From Zasmidium citrigriseum (taxonomy: Eukaryota; Ascomycota; Dothideomycetes; Mycosphaerellales; Mycosphaerellaceae): DNA of 64,000 nucleotides. How positions within the stretch are numbered: position 1 is the first letter of the stretch; each line of letters starts with the position of its first letter. The position numbers and the translations under genes were made by a program. The DNA is taken from contig NHNW01000019.1 of the NCBI GenBank assembly GCA_002786025.1, positions 1 to 64,000 on the forward strand, written 5' to 3'. The notes below the pieces were generated by a model. It saw only the letters and a program-made list of their open reading frames with translations, did no database searches and was not told the DNA's origin. This document shows, piece after piece, positions 44,212 to 55,499 of the stretch.

Positions 44212-46131
44212 TCAAGCCTGATGCCCACCACTATCAACTCTCTCCAACGCCTCCTCCCCACTCTCCTTACCCTTCCAGTCTTCCCGAATCATCCCAGCTG
44301 CCTTCTCGGCCACCCCGAACAAACTACTGCTCAGATGCGCCGACAATTGAATGGGCACAACACTCGCATCAATAGCTCTTACGTTCTGCAACCCATAAAC
44401 TTTCAATCTTGAATCTACGACTCCGCCGAGCTCCTCTTTCATCATGGAAAGCGTGGAGATGTAGTGCCAGACGGAGGTGAAGGTTTTCTTCGTCCAGTCC
44501 TCCCAGGCGGTTTTGGAGGCGTTGAGGGGGAGGAGGGATGTGCCTGGTGTGACTTCGGAGGCAACGTAGGTGGATAGGGGAGGGGTGGAGAAGACGTCGC
44601 GGGATTGGAGATTGGTCTGGGTCTGAAATTCCAGATCAAGCGGGTGGTGGAAATACGACGGCTCAACGATGGGATGATCCCACGCAGAACGCGTCTTGAT
44701 ATGCGCCGTGCCGCGGGAGAGGACGATCAGGTTCCAGGTATCGACGCCGATTTGGTTGTTGTCTGGATCGATGGTGAAGAAGACTTCCGACGCCGCGGAG
44801 TCTGGGGCATGGAAGAGGTTGTCGAGTTGTTGCTCGAGGATCTTTGCTGTGGCAGGCCCGCTAGAGACAAGACCTTCTTCCTCCAGCGTGGCGGCGTAGG
44901 GGCTGAGGTTGGCTTTGACGGAGTCATACCAGGATTGGCTTTCGTTGCGGAGGAGTTGTTGAGCGGTGAGGAAGGCTATGGCGGAGGGTGGACCAGTCCC
45001 GTCAAAGTCAGTCCCTAGCTTCGCGTCCCAGGTAAGCGTGTTCTTCGTCTGCTCTTGCATATGTTTTCCAACGCCTTTGAGAGCGTGCTTGAGGGGGACA
45101 CCGGCGGCCGAGAGGACGTCTGGATCGCCAACTCCTGAGAGCTCGAGAATCTGAGGCGATTGAAGAGACCCTGCTGCGAGGAGGACCTCTCTCCTGGCTT
45201 TGACGAAGTGGACGGTGCTGTTTTGTGATTGCTGGAAGTGGACACCATCTGCGACCATGTCGTTTCCTTCTTTCCAGACAATCTCTGTTACTCGATGGCC
45301 TGTGAGGATCTGGAAGTTGTCCCGGTTCTCGACTTGATGTTGTGCATATGCTGTGAAAGGACTGGAGCGGTTCTGGGCGTCGTCCACATCGACCATATTG
45401 GGGATGATCGTACCTCCATTGACAAGACCCGAAGCGGCATCAGAGTTCCTCGTGAAGTTGGACCAAACTTTCTCGGATGCTTCCAATGCTGGTAGTTGGG
45501 TGCCTCCAAACATCCCTGCTCCGAAAGAGACATGGACAGGGCCATCGGTGCCGTGATATAGAGAGTCGTAGTTGGCGCCTTTCTCCTCGTGCTGTTCTTC
45601 GGTGGGCAAGTTGAAATGCTCAGCCTTGAGCATCTGCTCATTGAAGGCTTCCCATCCCCAACTCTCATCTCCTGTGAGGAAGGGCAGGAGATCGTATTGT
45701 GATTTGGCTCCCTTCGTCCACGAAGCACCATTCAGACTTCCACTCCCACCAAGAGTCTTGCCCGCCACCAGAAGCTTTCCCTGCCCATCCTGCCAGGGAA
45801 CAGGCGTCGAGTAAATCCCATGATCCAGCTCCGATCCAAAAGCATCACCATAAGTCCGGACGTCCTGAACACGTGGGTCATTGTAATTGTTGTAACCTGC
45901 TTCTATGACCAGCACAGAAACACTTGGATCCTCAGTCAATCGACCAGCAACGGTCAATCCAGTAAGGCCACCTCCACAGACGACGTAGTCAAAGACTTGC
46001 ATATCGATGGCCGCCGATGAATCGGTGATGCCGGCGCTGATGGAATGGTTTGCAGACCGCCTTGTTGGTTGCGTCGGCATGGCGAGGACATAGCTCGACG
46101 ATAGGATGGCGACGGAAGCCAGGAGCTTCAT
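44212..46131 (-). CDS. Secreted GMC oxidoreductase (AA3, glucose oxidase/dehydrogenase-like)
   Basis: Single exon, 639 aa from the ATG at 46131 (MKLLASVAILSSSYVLA signal peptide); an in-frame ATG at 46173 adds 14 His-rich residues. An FAD-dependent oxidase or dehydrogenase of sugars or alcohols, probably extracellular. Seen: the FAD dinucleotide fold DYVVCGGGLTGLTVAGRL (~48), GMC signature 1 (GKTLGGSGSLNGASW), GMC signature 2 (GSLQSPQILELSGVGD), and the C-terminal active-site block with the two expected His residues, in WHYISTLSMM and SAHLSSSLFGVAEKA. Spacing and the GGVVDSRLKVYGLQNVRAIDASV segment resemble glucose oxidase and relatives (subfamily AA3_2). The exact substrate cannot be told. 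Many NxS/T glycosylation sites. Confidence 0.88.
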   Translation of the reverse strand: MKLLASVAILSSSYVLAMPTQPTRRSANHSISAGITDSSAAIDMQVFDYVVCGGGLTGLTVAGRLTEDPSVSVLVIEAGYNNYNDPRVQDVRTYGDAFGSELDHGIYSTPVPWQDGQGKLLVAGKTLGGSGSLNGASWTKGAKSQYDLLPFLTGDESWGWEAFNEQMLKAEHFNLPTEEQHEEKGANYDSLYHGTDGPVHVSFGAGMFGGTQLPALEASEKVWSNFTRNSDAASGLVNGGTIIPNMVDVDDAQNRSSPFTAYAQHQVENRDNFQILTGHRVTEIVWKEGNDMVADGVHFQQSQNSTVHFVKARREVLLAAGSLQSPQILELSGVGDPDVLSAAGVPLKHALKGVGKHMQEQTKNTLTWDAKLGTDFDGTGPPSAIAFLTAQQLLRNESQSWYDSVKANLSPYAATLEEEGLVSSGPATAKILEQQLDNLFHAPDSAASEVFFTIDPDNNQIGVDTWNLIVLSRGTAHIKTRSAWDHPIVEPSYFHHPLDLEFQTQTNLQSRDVFSTPPLSTYVASEVTPGTSLLPLNASKTAWEDWTKKTFTSVWHYISTLSMMKEELGGVVDSRLKVYGLQNVRAIDASVVPIQLSAHLSSSLFGVAEKAAGMIREDWKGKESGEEALERVDSGGHQA

Positions 46132-47154
46132 ATCGGGCAGCTTGGTATGGTGAATCTGGTTGTGATGATGCAAGGCTCCGGAGACATCTGGCGGGCTCGT
46201 CTAGACCTTTATACCTATCCTCAGCAACACCATGAGGTCGCTCGACATCATCTCTCGAGCCGTACGATAGAGGTTGACGACTGTTCTCGCCATCGCTCTT
46301 CCCAATATCGTAGCCAAGTGGCGAAAGACGCTACTTGGCTCGTCGTCTTCCCAACAACATGACCACCGATCTACAGTGATGGATCGTTCAAACGGCCTCA
46401 AGCCAGCGCACGCCCGAGATCATACAACTCTGAATGGGTGTCGGTCACTTCGGTGGTATTGGTTCAAGTGCTCACAGCCAAGAAAAGCTAAGTCGAAGAG
46501 GCTGATGTGGTGTTGCTTGTGACGCCAAGTGCTCCCGGTCTCATGGCGGTGGTACTTCTCTCAACGTGTTGGAACGTGGTCGTCGCAGTAAGACCTTGAT
46601 GTCACTGTATGCGCAATCGCTTGCAATGTGGTTCCTGCATTGATAGTGTCGCCAAGGGGTGTGTAAACCGTTCCATTTTTAACTTCGGTCTCACATCCAA
46701 AGTCGAGGGCTGCGAACCAGCGTACCGTCCTTGCTTGGCGTCGTGAAGTTGCGAATGGATGAGACTGTAAAATGCTGGTGCTGAAGACCGGCGATGTTGC
46801 TCGCATGTTGACAATGATGAAAGCGACGTCATGCAGACAGTCATTTCATCAATACCTCAAGTCCTCGAGATGGCACGAGGTGGATCTCTTGCTCGCTGTC
46901 CGAAAGTCAACGATGCCTATCGGCCCAATTCCGTGATGCATGTGCAGAGGTGGGCTGTAGAGCAATAGCGTGGTTTGAGTTGCTGAAGCTCGCGAAGACT
47001 TCGGCGTCGATGATGTGTGCCATGGGTGGTGGCTGGCGGTCGAAAGTCTCTTACGATTCTGGTTTGTACATGAAGCCTTGAAATCATTCTACGTACACCA
47101 ACGCTGCGCAAAAACGAATCCGAAGAAGGGACAATTGCCATCCGAAGTCGCTCA
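46132..47154. other. Intergenic region upstream of the GMC oxidoreductase
   Basis: A 1.02-kb gap holding the oxidoreductase promoter and the 3' end of the acyl-CoA dehydrogenase gene. Short frames only. Reading through the last intron of the dehydrogenase gives a longer frame that runs to 46917, but this is an artefact of not splicing. Confidence 0.45.
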
Positions 47155-48591
47155 TCACTGGGTGTAATCCTTTTGCAGCAGCTTCGCAATGGTCGTGAGT
47201 TGGATGTTGCTTGTTCCTGTCGAATGTCAGCCAAGATAGTCAAGCAAGAGACCATACAAGGTCGGTCCTTCTTACCTTCATAAATTTGTCCAATCTTGCT
47301 ATCTCTCCAGTACTTCTCAGCCAGACCTTCTCTTACGAAGCCCATGCCACCCATCCATTCGATGGCCTGACCCGAGACTCTGTTTGCGACCTGCGAGGCA
47401 TACAGCTTGGCCATCGCCGCATCCATGACGAAGTCCTGGCCAGCTTCCTTCTTACGTGCGGCATTGTATACAAGGGCACGTGCAGCAGTGATCTCTGTCC
47501 ATGCTTGCGCGAGCTGATGTTGCATGCCCTGGAACTCGCCAACCAGCATACCGAATTGCTTGCGGTCGTTCCAGACATACTTGGCTGCGTTTTCGAACGA
47601 TCCAACAGCAAGACCGGTCATTTGAGCAGCGATACCAATACGACCCTCGTTCAAGAGACCAATAGCATACTTGTAACCGTCACCCTCCTTTCCAAGGAGA
47701 TTGCCCTTAGGAATTTCACACTCGTCGAAGTTGATGACGCAGGTAGACGATGCCTTGATGCCGAGCTTCTTCTCCTTCTTCGCGATCGTGAGGCCAGGGT
47801 TCTCCTTGTCGACGATGAAAGCAGTGATGCCCTTGTAGCCCTTCTCAGGATAGAGGTTGGCAAAGACGATGAAGAAGCCAGCCTCCATGGAGTTGGTGAT
47901 CCACATCTTGCTGCCATTGATCTTGTAGCCATCCGCAGTCTTCTCGGCCTTGGTCTTCATAGCGAAAGCGTCTGACCCTGACGCTGGCTCTGACAAGCAG
48001 AAAGACCCAACAGTCTCAGTCGCGAGTCTGGGAAGCCACTTCTTCTTGCTCTCCTCAGTGCCGTATTTCAGGATTGCGGTAACAACCAAGGTGTTGTGGA
48101 CATCCACCATGACACTGACACTGGGATCTACCTTCGCCAGCTCTTCAATACCAACGATAGCTGCTGTGAAGTTCATGCCCGCGCCGCCGTACTTTTCGGG
48201 AATCTCGACGCCCATGAGGCCCTGCTCGAAGCATTGCTCCACGACTGTTGGGTCCATCTTTTCTGCCTCGTCCATGTCGCGTACTTTGGGGAGGATTACT
48301 TCGTTGGCAAACTTCGAGACCGACTCTGCCATAGCGCCTTCGACTTCATTTAGGTGGAAGATAGGTGTTGGTTCGAGGGATTCGAGGTCGACGGAGCTTT
48401 CGTTTCGCCGGCGTGCGGTAGATGATAGGCATCGTGCTCTATTACAACGTTAGAAGCTGAGCTGAATGTTGGTATGGTGTCTCCTACGCTGGGATAGACC
48501 GGGCGAATGGCGTTCGGCTTGCCGATGTTCGTGATGATGCATTGACAGCTGCCCGAGCGAGGGGTCTCATAGATCTTGCGAGGGAGGCCAT
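47155..48591 (-). CDS. Mitochondrial short/branched-chain acyl-CoA dehydrogenase
   Basis: Exons 48591-48488, 48438-47276 and 47216-47155; 442 aa. A flavoprotein that introduces a double bond into short or branched acyl-CoA, passing electrons to ETF, in branched-chain amino acid and short fatty acid breakdown. Exon 1 encodes an Arg/Ser/Ala-rich mitochondrial presequence (MASLARSMRPLARAA). Motifs: YGGAGMNFTAAIVGIEELAK, CLSEPASGSDAF, the flavin-contacting segment KMWITNSMEAGFF, LNEGRIGIAAQMTGLAVGSF, the AIEWMGGMGF segment whose Glu is the likely catalytic base, and IYEGTSNIQL with TIAK at the end, completed only after the 59-bp last intron. Overall it is closest in my memory to ACADSB (2-methylbutyryl-CoA dehydrogenase) with butyryl-CoA dehydrogenase as the alternative. 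The first donor (GTAGGA) is weak but joins the frame correctly. Confidence 0.9.
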
Positions 48592-49280
48592 GGCGAAGTA
48601 GAGATGATCAAAGTGATATTACTGAAGGGGACAAATGTCGAGATTGGAAGAAATGGAGGACAAAGACACTTTCACTCGTAAGAAATAGATCATCACATGC
48701 CCGTAGCAACGCCGTGCTTAACCGTTACCCGTTCTCCATGGGGTTTGGGTGGAGCCTCGGCGCATCTCGGACATGTCGTGGAGTTATGGGGGAGAGGACT
48801 GCCTGTGTCTTCCGAGAAATCTTCTCTGTCCTTTCGACAGTTCATATGGTTTTTGATGTCAGTGACTTCTTCGTCCTAGTATCGGAGATGGATGAGAGCC
48901 TTGTTCTTGCCTTTGCGGGATGGAGACGCGCGACAATCTCGCGTTTGGAGCGCCGCTGCCTTCAGCGCGAAGTCGCTTCACGAGCCGAACCCGCTCTCTC
49001 ACATCTCCACCATCACCAACAACCTACACTTTCATTGACGACTGCGAGATCACAGGTCAATTGAGAGGCCACTGCTGCTGATGGGCCTGAGTTCAACACC
49101 CAAGCCCTTAGACCCGTCTCTTCTCACAGCTGCTCCGAAGTGAAACCTACCTCCATTCAGGCGCTTCGGGGTGAGGTGAGGCTGTTTCCGGATTAGGTTT
49201 AGTATGGGTGGAAAGCGAGCTCTTGCGAAGCGCCTGAGGACAAACTGCACTAGACTGCCCGTTTAGGCCTTCGCACGCCC
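48592..49280. other. Upstream region of the acyl-CoA dehydrogenase up to the RIP border
   Basis: Unmutated sequence rich in CA and TG. It should contain the dehydrogenase promoter. An open frame on the plus strand (48576-49064) has no domain and overlaps the first exon, so I do not call it. The change to RIPed sequence is abrupt at about 49276-49290. Confidence 0.5.
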
Positions 49281-50199
49281 GTATATAGCTATTGTTAACT
49301 TTAAACCTACTACCGCTATATAAGATATCTAAAATCTAGCGGAAGTCTATTCTAGATTTTTTAACGAAGAATTTAGTAGGAATAAATTTAGAGACTTTAA
49401 CTTAAGGCTTTACGACTTATATTTAAAAAACGTTAATACTAGTTTTCTATTTATAGATTTTTACTAAAAGGCTACCTATAGGCGGTAATAACTACCGCTA
49501 TATAGTAAATAAATAGTATATATAGTATCGTAGAGATATACTAAAATACCTCTAAGTATTACGTAGACTAAAAAGTATAAAAGCGCCTTTATATCCCTAT
49601 CCTCTAAGTACCTACCTATTTTAATAATATTACTATTTCTACTTATTTATAGGCTAAATTCTACTAAACTAAAGAAGCTAATCTTCTTTAATTTACCTTC
49701 TAGTAACTTCTAGGTAGTTTAGTAACGTACGTAGGTATAGGTTAGGCCTAGTAAATTAGTCGCCTTCTACTCTACTACTCGCCTACTCGCTAGCGATAGT
49801 AACCTATAGACGTATATAACTCTAAATCTTCTCTAACCTACTTAAATATCTAACTAATATCTCGAGATCTTCTTACGTCTATAATAGGCGTAAGGAGTCT
49901 AGTTCGTTTATTATTTCGAGCCTCTACTTTACCCTTTTCTCTATACTCTTCCTTAACGCTAGTAATATTACTAATACCTATAATACTACTAATATAGCGA
50001 GAGGTTAAAAGAAGAAGAATAAGGTAGTAAAGGGCGCTTCGTTCTTTACTAGCTAGGCTAGAGGTAAGAAGGTAGTAGGTAGAGATAATAGAGTAGCGTA
50101 GTCCGCCGCCGCTACTACTACTACTACTAATAACTCTATCCCTACTCGACTACTAGGCCGTATTACTATTAGTCGAGAAGATCCTTAATAGACTATTAA

Positions 50200-53100
50200 C
50201 CGTAATATCGAGTTACTAGACGATAATACTAGTCCTAAGGAGTAGGTAGAGTATTTCTAGCTTCGTATAGCTATAATCTACGAGAATAAACTCGAGGAAG
50301 TCTAGCGTATTATATAGGATACTAGAGAGACTAATACCGTATAGCCGTACTACGAAGATATTATCTAGAACGGCCTTTCTAAGATCCTTAAGCTATTATA
50401 CCTAGACTAAGGCCTCGAGCCCTTATAGTTATAAACTAATATTATATATAACCTTATCTTTATATAGAAGGACACCCTTATAGTCGCTACTACTAGTATA
50501 GGTAAGAGTCTTATATTATAGGCCTATTCGCTCCTTACTAGCCGGATAACTATCTATATTATACCCCTTACTCGTATTAGTAACGAGTAGTAGAGCGATA
50601 TCGAAGAGGTAATATAGTAGCTTAAGTTAGAGTTAAGTAAGTATAATTTTATTAACGTCTACCTTATTACCGCCGAGACTAAGAAGAAAGATAGTAAGAT
50701 ATATACGGATATCGTAGCTAGTAAATACTACTATATTATCTATAGTCTAGAGTAGCTTATACTTCTAGAGTTCTAGGTAGTCCTACGCGAGATCGCTCCT
50801 TAGTATATATCTAGACTCTAGTTAAAGGAAAATAACTAATAGCTAACTACTAATAGTATTAGCTTCTTCGTAATCGACGAGATCTATCTTATCCTTAAAT
50901 AGAAGGAGTTCTAGCTAGAGTTTTCTTAGATCTACCTTACTCGCTCCCTTATACTAATCGATACGGTTATATTTAGGTATTTAGCGATAGTATCTAAGGT
51001 AAGACGCCTTATTAGGAGCTACGGAGACGTTTACTAATAGTTCTCTTAGGATACCGAAAAGTACTTACTTACTAACGCTAGATTCCGAGAGCTTAGTAAT
51101 AATCCGTTTAAGACGTAGGTTATCCGTAGTAGTATTAACTAGCCTAATACTACCTATATCCTATAGACTATTCTAAATAGCTACCTTAGTAACTTCGACC
51201 TCCTATATTAGCTTCTAGAGTATATAGTTAATAAGGATAGCTACGCTACTCTATAGAGGATTAAGAAGACTAAGATCTTTATCGATAGTCGTACTACGAT
51301 TAATATCGGCGTAGAATAGTTTCGATAGTAGCTAGTTCTATTAACGAAGGATATTAATAATAAGACGAAGAAGTATACTCGTAGGCTAGGTAGTTATAAT
51401 ATCGATAAAATCGTATCCTTCTATACTAGCTATATTATAGAATATAATAAGGATCTACGATATTGTAAGTTTAAGAAACTCGACTCTAAGATCTAGATCT
51501 TCTAGGGTACGCTAGTAATAGCGATTAGTACTAATATTCTAGATATCCTTCGATTAATCCTCTAGAAGCTACCGATTATAAAGGATATTAACGATATACT
51601 ATAAAAGGCTAGCCGTACTACTCGACTAAAGGTATTATAGGCGCTTATTATCTTTTACTTACTAGAGTTAATCGACGATAGTAAGAGGCGTATACCTATA
51701 AACTCTACTTATTAATCTATAATCCCTCGAGACTAAGATAAAGAGACTAAGGTATCGTAGTTATAGTCGTAGTTATAGCTAGTATATAGTAGCTACTAGC
51801 CTACCTATCCGTATACTCCTACTCGGCGTAGTAGTCTTTACTAAGTTACTATACCCGTCGATACTAACGTAGATATCGACGAGGATAAGGCGCTCTTTAG
51901 TAGTACTAGTATAGATAACTCGATCTTTAATAGTATTAAGGACGATATACTAAATTAGATTCCTACGCTATTAGCGTATATAAAGGTATACGAGACTATT
52001 AACAATACTATTACTAATAACGCCCTTAAGAAGGACTAGAATATAAAGGAGATATATACTCGCGATTAGATCCCTAATATTTAGCGAAAGGCGTAGAATA
52101 GCCGCTACTATAAGGATAAGGCTAAGCGTCGTTATTTCCGTTCCGTTATTAACGAGTATCTCTACGAATATAAGCGGATATATAATCCTATAGTAGAGGT
52201 CGAAGGCGGACTACTTTATTATAGTATCTATAATCTAGAGCTACTAAGCAAACTCTATTAGTAGGATCTACCTCCTCGTTAAGAGAAGCCGAATACTCTA
52301 GCCGCTAGTATAATACTAGTAATCGTATTACCTAATATCTAGAAGTAGGTATCTCGGTAGGCTAAGAACATCTTCGGTAATCCTTATAGTAATCGTCTAT
52401 TCGTAGTACTATCTAATATCCTAGTACTAGACTATATCCTTTAGTAGCTTCTATATAATATCTTTAATCTAGGTTATATAAAGAAGCTATATAAGTTTAG
52501 TACTATTAACCTTAAGTAGATAAACGATAAGGCGAAGGCGTTTATAGAGTAGTACTAGTAAGATAACGCGAACGTCTAGGACCTACCGCTAGATAGTCTT
52601 ATCGTAGAGCTAAATCGTATTATACTAGATATCTACTAGAAGCGTAGTAAGAAGCTAGCGGTATAGAATAAGAAGCGTAAGGAGACTAACTAGGCTAAGA
52701 AGTAACGTAGGGAGGTAGTAGAGACGAGTATTATACTACTAGAGGATAAACCGACCTCTTAGCTAGAAACCTAAACTTAGACCCCTAAGACTATAGAGGA
52801 GTAGTAGACTACTATAAAGAAGAGCCGCTAGTACTTAGCCGTAGCTTCCGTTAGCCTTCGGCGGCTAGGTACTAGCTCGTCTATACTAGGTCGAGTACTA
52901 GTAGATAATAGTCGCGAGAGTAGAGTAGTCGCTAGTAAGCGTAGTACTAGTAGGATAGATAACGCTAAGTTAGTAGGTCGTATAGGTTATATACGCTAGG
53001 GTAATCTAAGCTATACGCCTATAGGTAGTAGACGTATACGAGAGGAGGATTTAGATTAGACTCCGTTAGTTACTACTTAATAGGCTTAGCGGTATCTATT

Positions 53101-53500
53101 AAATACTCGTCGCTATCTATATAATAAGATATCCTCTTAGTAATCCCTAAGTTCTCGTAACTATACGCTATCTCGTAAGGAGCGCGAGAATTAAGCTACT
53201 ACTATAGCTAGTCTTTCTAATCTCGAGGAGTCGGAAGATAATATACTAATTAAGGAGCGAGAGGATACTACTAGTCTATCTACCCGTTAGGCTCGGAAGA
53301 AAGATAAGAGTAAGTAACCTACTATTCCTCGTCTATAAGCTAGTACTACTTCTCGTCCTAGAGCCGGCCCTAATCTTCGTATAAGCCCTACTACTCCTAA
53401 TAGTAACGAGGAGATAGCTAGTCTAACGGCTAGTCCGAGTCGTAGTCGTCTACGCTATAAGTCGAAGTTATCTAAGAAGCTTCGCGAATAGTAGGTAGGT
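50200..53500 (+). pseudogene. RIP-killed RecQ-like SF2 helicase relic
   Basis: A single frame (codon start e.g. at 50479) remains readable with only TAG and TAA stops and no frameshift I could see through the helicase core. RecQ landmarks: motif I as VATTSIGKSLIL (expected Gly reads Ser), IIPLTRIS, motif II as FFVIDEIYLI (expected DEIH, His reads Tyr), then the second lobe with KFKKLDSKI, ISTNILDILRLIL and motif VI as KASRTTR near 51610 (expected QRxGRxxR). Each loss fits C-to-T or G-to-A at CpA/TpG or its reverse. A long Lys/Arg/Ser-rich C-terminal part follows to about 53.5 kb. Helicases of this type are found near fungal telomeres (TLH) and in some mobile elements; which of the two applies cannot be decided here. 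Confidence 0.6.
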
Positions 53501-55054
53501 AGAGTAGAAGGCTCGCTTAGTCCGAGAGGTAGGAGACGCTAAGAAGGTTATTAATCTCGATAATATTAGGCTAGAGGTTTTTAGTCTAGGTAATCCCTAA
53601 TAGAAGGTTTTTAGTCTTAATTAACTTATTAAGACTAAAAACTAAGCTAGCTAGCTAAGTTGTCTACGCTACTATCTTTTAGCTTACTATCGGCCTTTCT
53701 AATACCTTTAGCTAGTCTCTCTTCTCCGTATCGCTTTATTACTACGAGGAGCGTATCGATATCGTAGATTCGGTACTATTATACTAGTAGTAGATCTTTT
53801 ATCGCCTTTAGGAATTACTAGCTAGGTAAGAGGGTAGTAGCGTTCTATATATAGAGAATAGTATTCGATTCGTTCGTATATCTTATTATTCCTTCGCTCT
53901 CGATAATATTAATAGCGTAGGTAATAATATTAATAGGTTAAAGTTAGGACTTAGTAGGATCGTAGCTAAAGCTACCTATAAAATTTATAGGTAGCTAGAC
54001 CTCGGCTCCTACCGCTTCCTAACTATAACCTATTAATATACTACCGAATCTATCGCTAACGCCCTCGAACCTATCGTTAAATACCTCTACGCGTCTATTA
54101 CTATCCTCCGCTCGCGTCTAGTACTAGCGAATCTATCGAATCTACTACCTACCTACCTACCTACCTATACGAAGCTACCGAATCTACCTCTATCTTATCT
54201 ATTACCGAATATATACTTATCGACTAGGCTAAGGCTAGGGAAATATATATAGTACTACTATCTATATTAATACCGAAGTAATAAGTAGATAGGCGGAACG
54301 GAGGCCTTATATATAGACGAGGGATATAGGGATCTAAAGTTTAGTATAAGACTCTCTTCTCTACTTTACTACTATAGTCGAAACTATATAGTCGTATAGA
54401 TTATTAGTTACTTATAGAAGGAGACGGTTAATAATATTCTTACTCGGAGTAAGTTAAGTACTAACCGCTACTACTAGAAGCGTTAATTCTATAAGTAAAC
54501 CGATATATAATAGTAGACCTTCGAGTAAGTATAAAAGGGCTAATAAGTATATAGCGCTAATTATCGTTAAGCGTAAACGTCTTTAGACTTTAGTAAAGTC
54601 TTAGGACCTAAGTAAGCTCTTATAACCGACGGTACTAGATAACGTATAGTATCTAGGCGCCTCTTTTATAGCCGAGGAGACTATTTAGTAAAGTATACCT
54701 CTCGTAATAATAGTACGGATAGTTTAACGCCTTACCGAAGCGTAACGGGTAGATCGCGTATAACTCTTATAGTAATATTAGTACTAGGACATATATCGCC
54801 GTAACTATAGCTAGTTATATATCGTAGTAACCGTATCGTCGATAAGAGCCTCCCTAAAGGACGCTATAAGCTAAGCCCCTAAACCCTACGCCTCTTAGAA
54901 GGCTAGCTAAGTAACTAGTCGACTCTTATACTAGGCCTACTTAGAGCGACCGTATAGGTAAGAGAGGTACCTCGCTAAGTACCCCGATAGTAGCTATAAA
55001 ACTAAAGAGGTAGACTTAGATAGGCGAAGGACTAAATAATAAAGATAAGATATC

Positions 55055-55237
55055 TATTACAATCTACTACCTAGCCGCTACTATCTAGCTAGTAGCCTAT
55101 AATATCGATACCTAAGGTACCTATCGATACCCTTATCGATAGGAAGCTCCCTTATAAGGAAGCGCTTCTTAGAAACTCTTCGTAGATTGTCTATAAACTT
55201 GTTAACTTCTCGATTCACGTCTATTTCATCCGTAACA
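55055..55237 (+). repeat. 5' LTR of the Ty3/gypsy element
   Basis: 183 bp. It starts TATTAC and ends GTAACA. The ancestral ends were probably TGTTAC...GTAACA, with the first TG turned to TA by RIP. It contains a CG-preserved hairpin-like segment, TATCGATACCCTTATCGATA. An intact LTR pair and the same length at both ends argue for a complete insertion. Confidence 0.9.
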
Positions 55238-55499
55238 CTTTTATAGACCTCTTTTATCGTTAACGATTATCGTTATAGTTACTAATACCTTACCGTTACC
55301 GATATAGTTACTAGTACCGTTACCGTCCTTTCGTCTAGTCTTTTAGAGTAAACGGCGTTTTTAGAGTTTAGAGTAGTTCCTAGCCTTATTATAGTTATAT
55401 TAGTTCTTTACGGCGTTTATTAAGGCGTTCGTCTTTTATAGATACCTAGTTACGATAGTTATTACGGTATATAGTACCCGCTCCTCTAAAGAGGAACTT

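Noticed and set aside
46917..47154. C-terminal extension of the acyl-CoA dehydrogenase by about 80 residues
   Set aside because: It arises only if the last 59-bp intron is not spliced. Splicing restores the family ending IYEGTSNIQL and a stop at 47155.
48576..49064. 162-codon plus-strand frame near the right RIP border
   Set aside because: It overlaps the first exon of the acyl-CoA dehydrogenase, has no domain and has biased composition.
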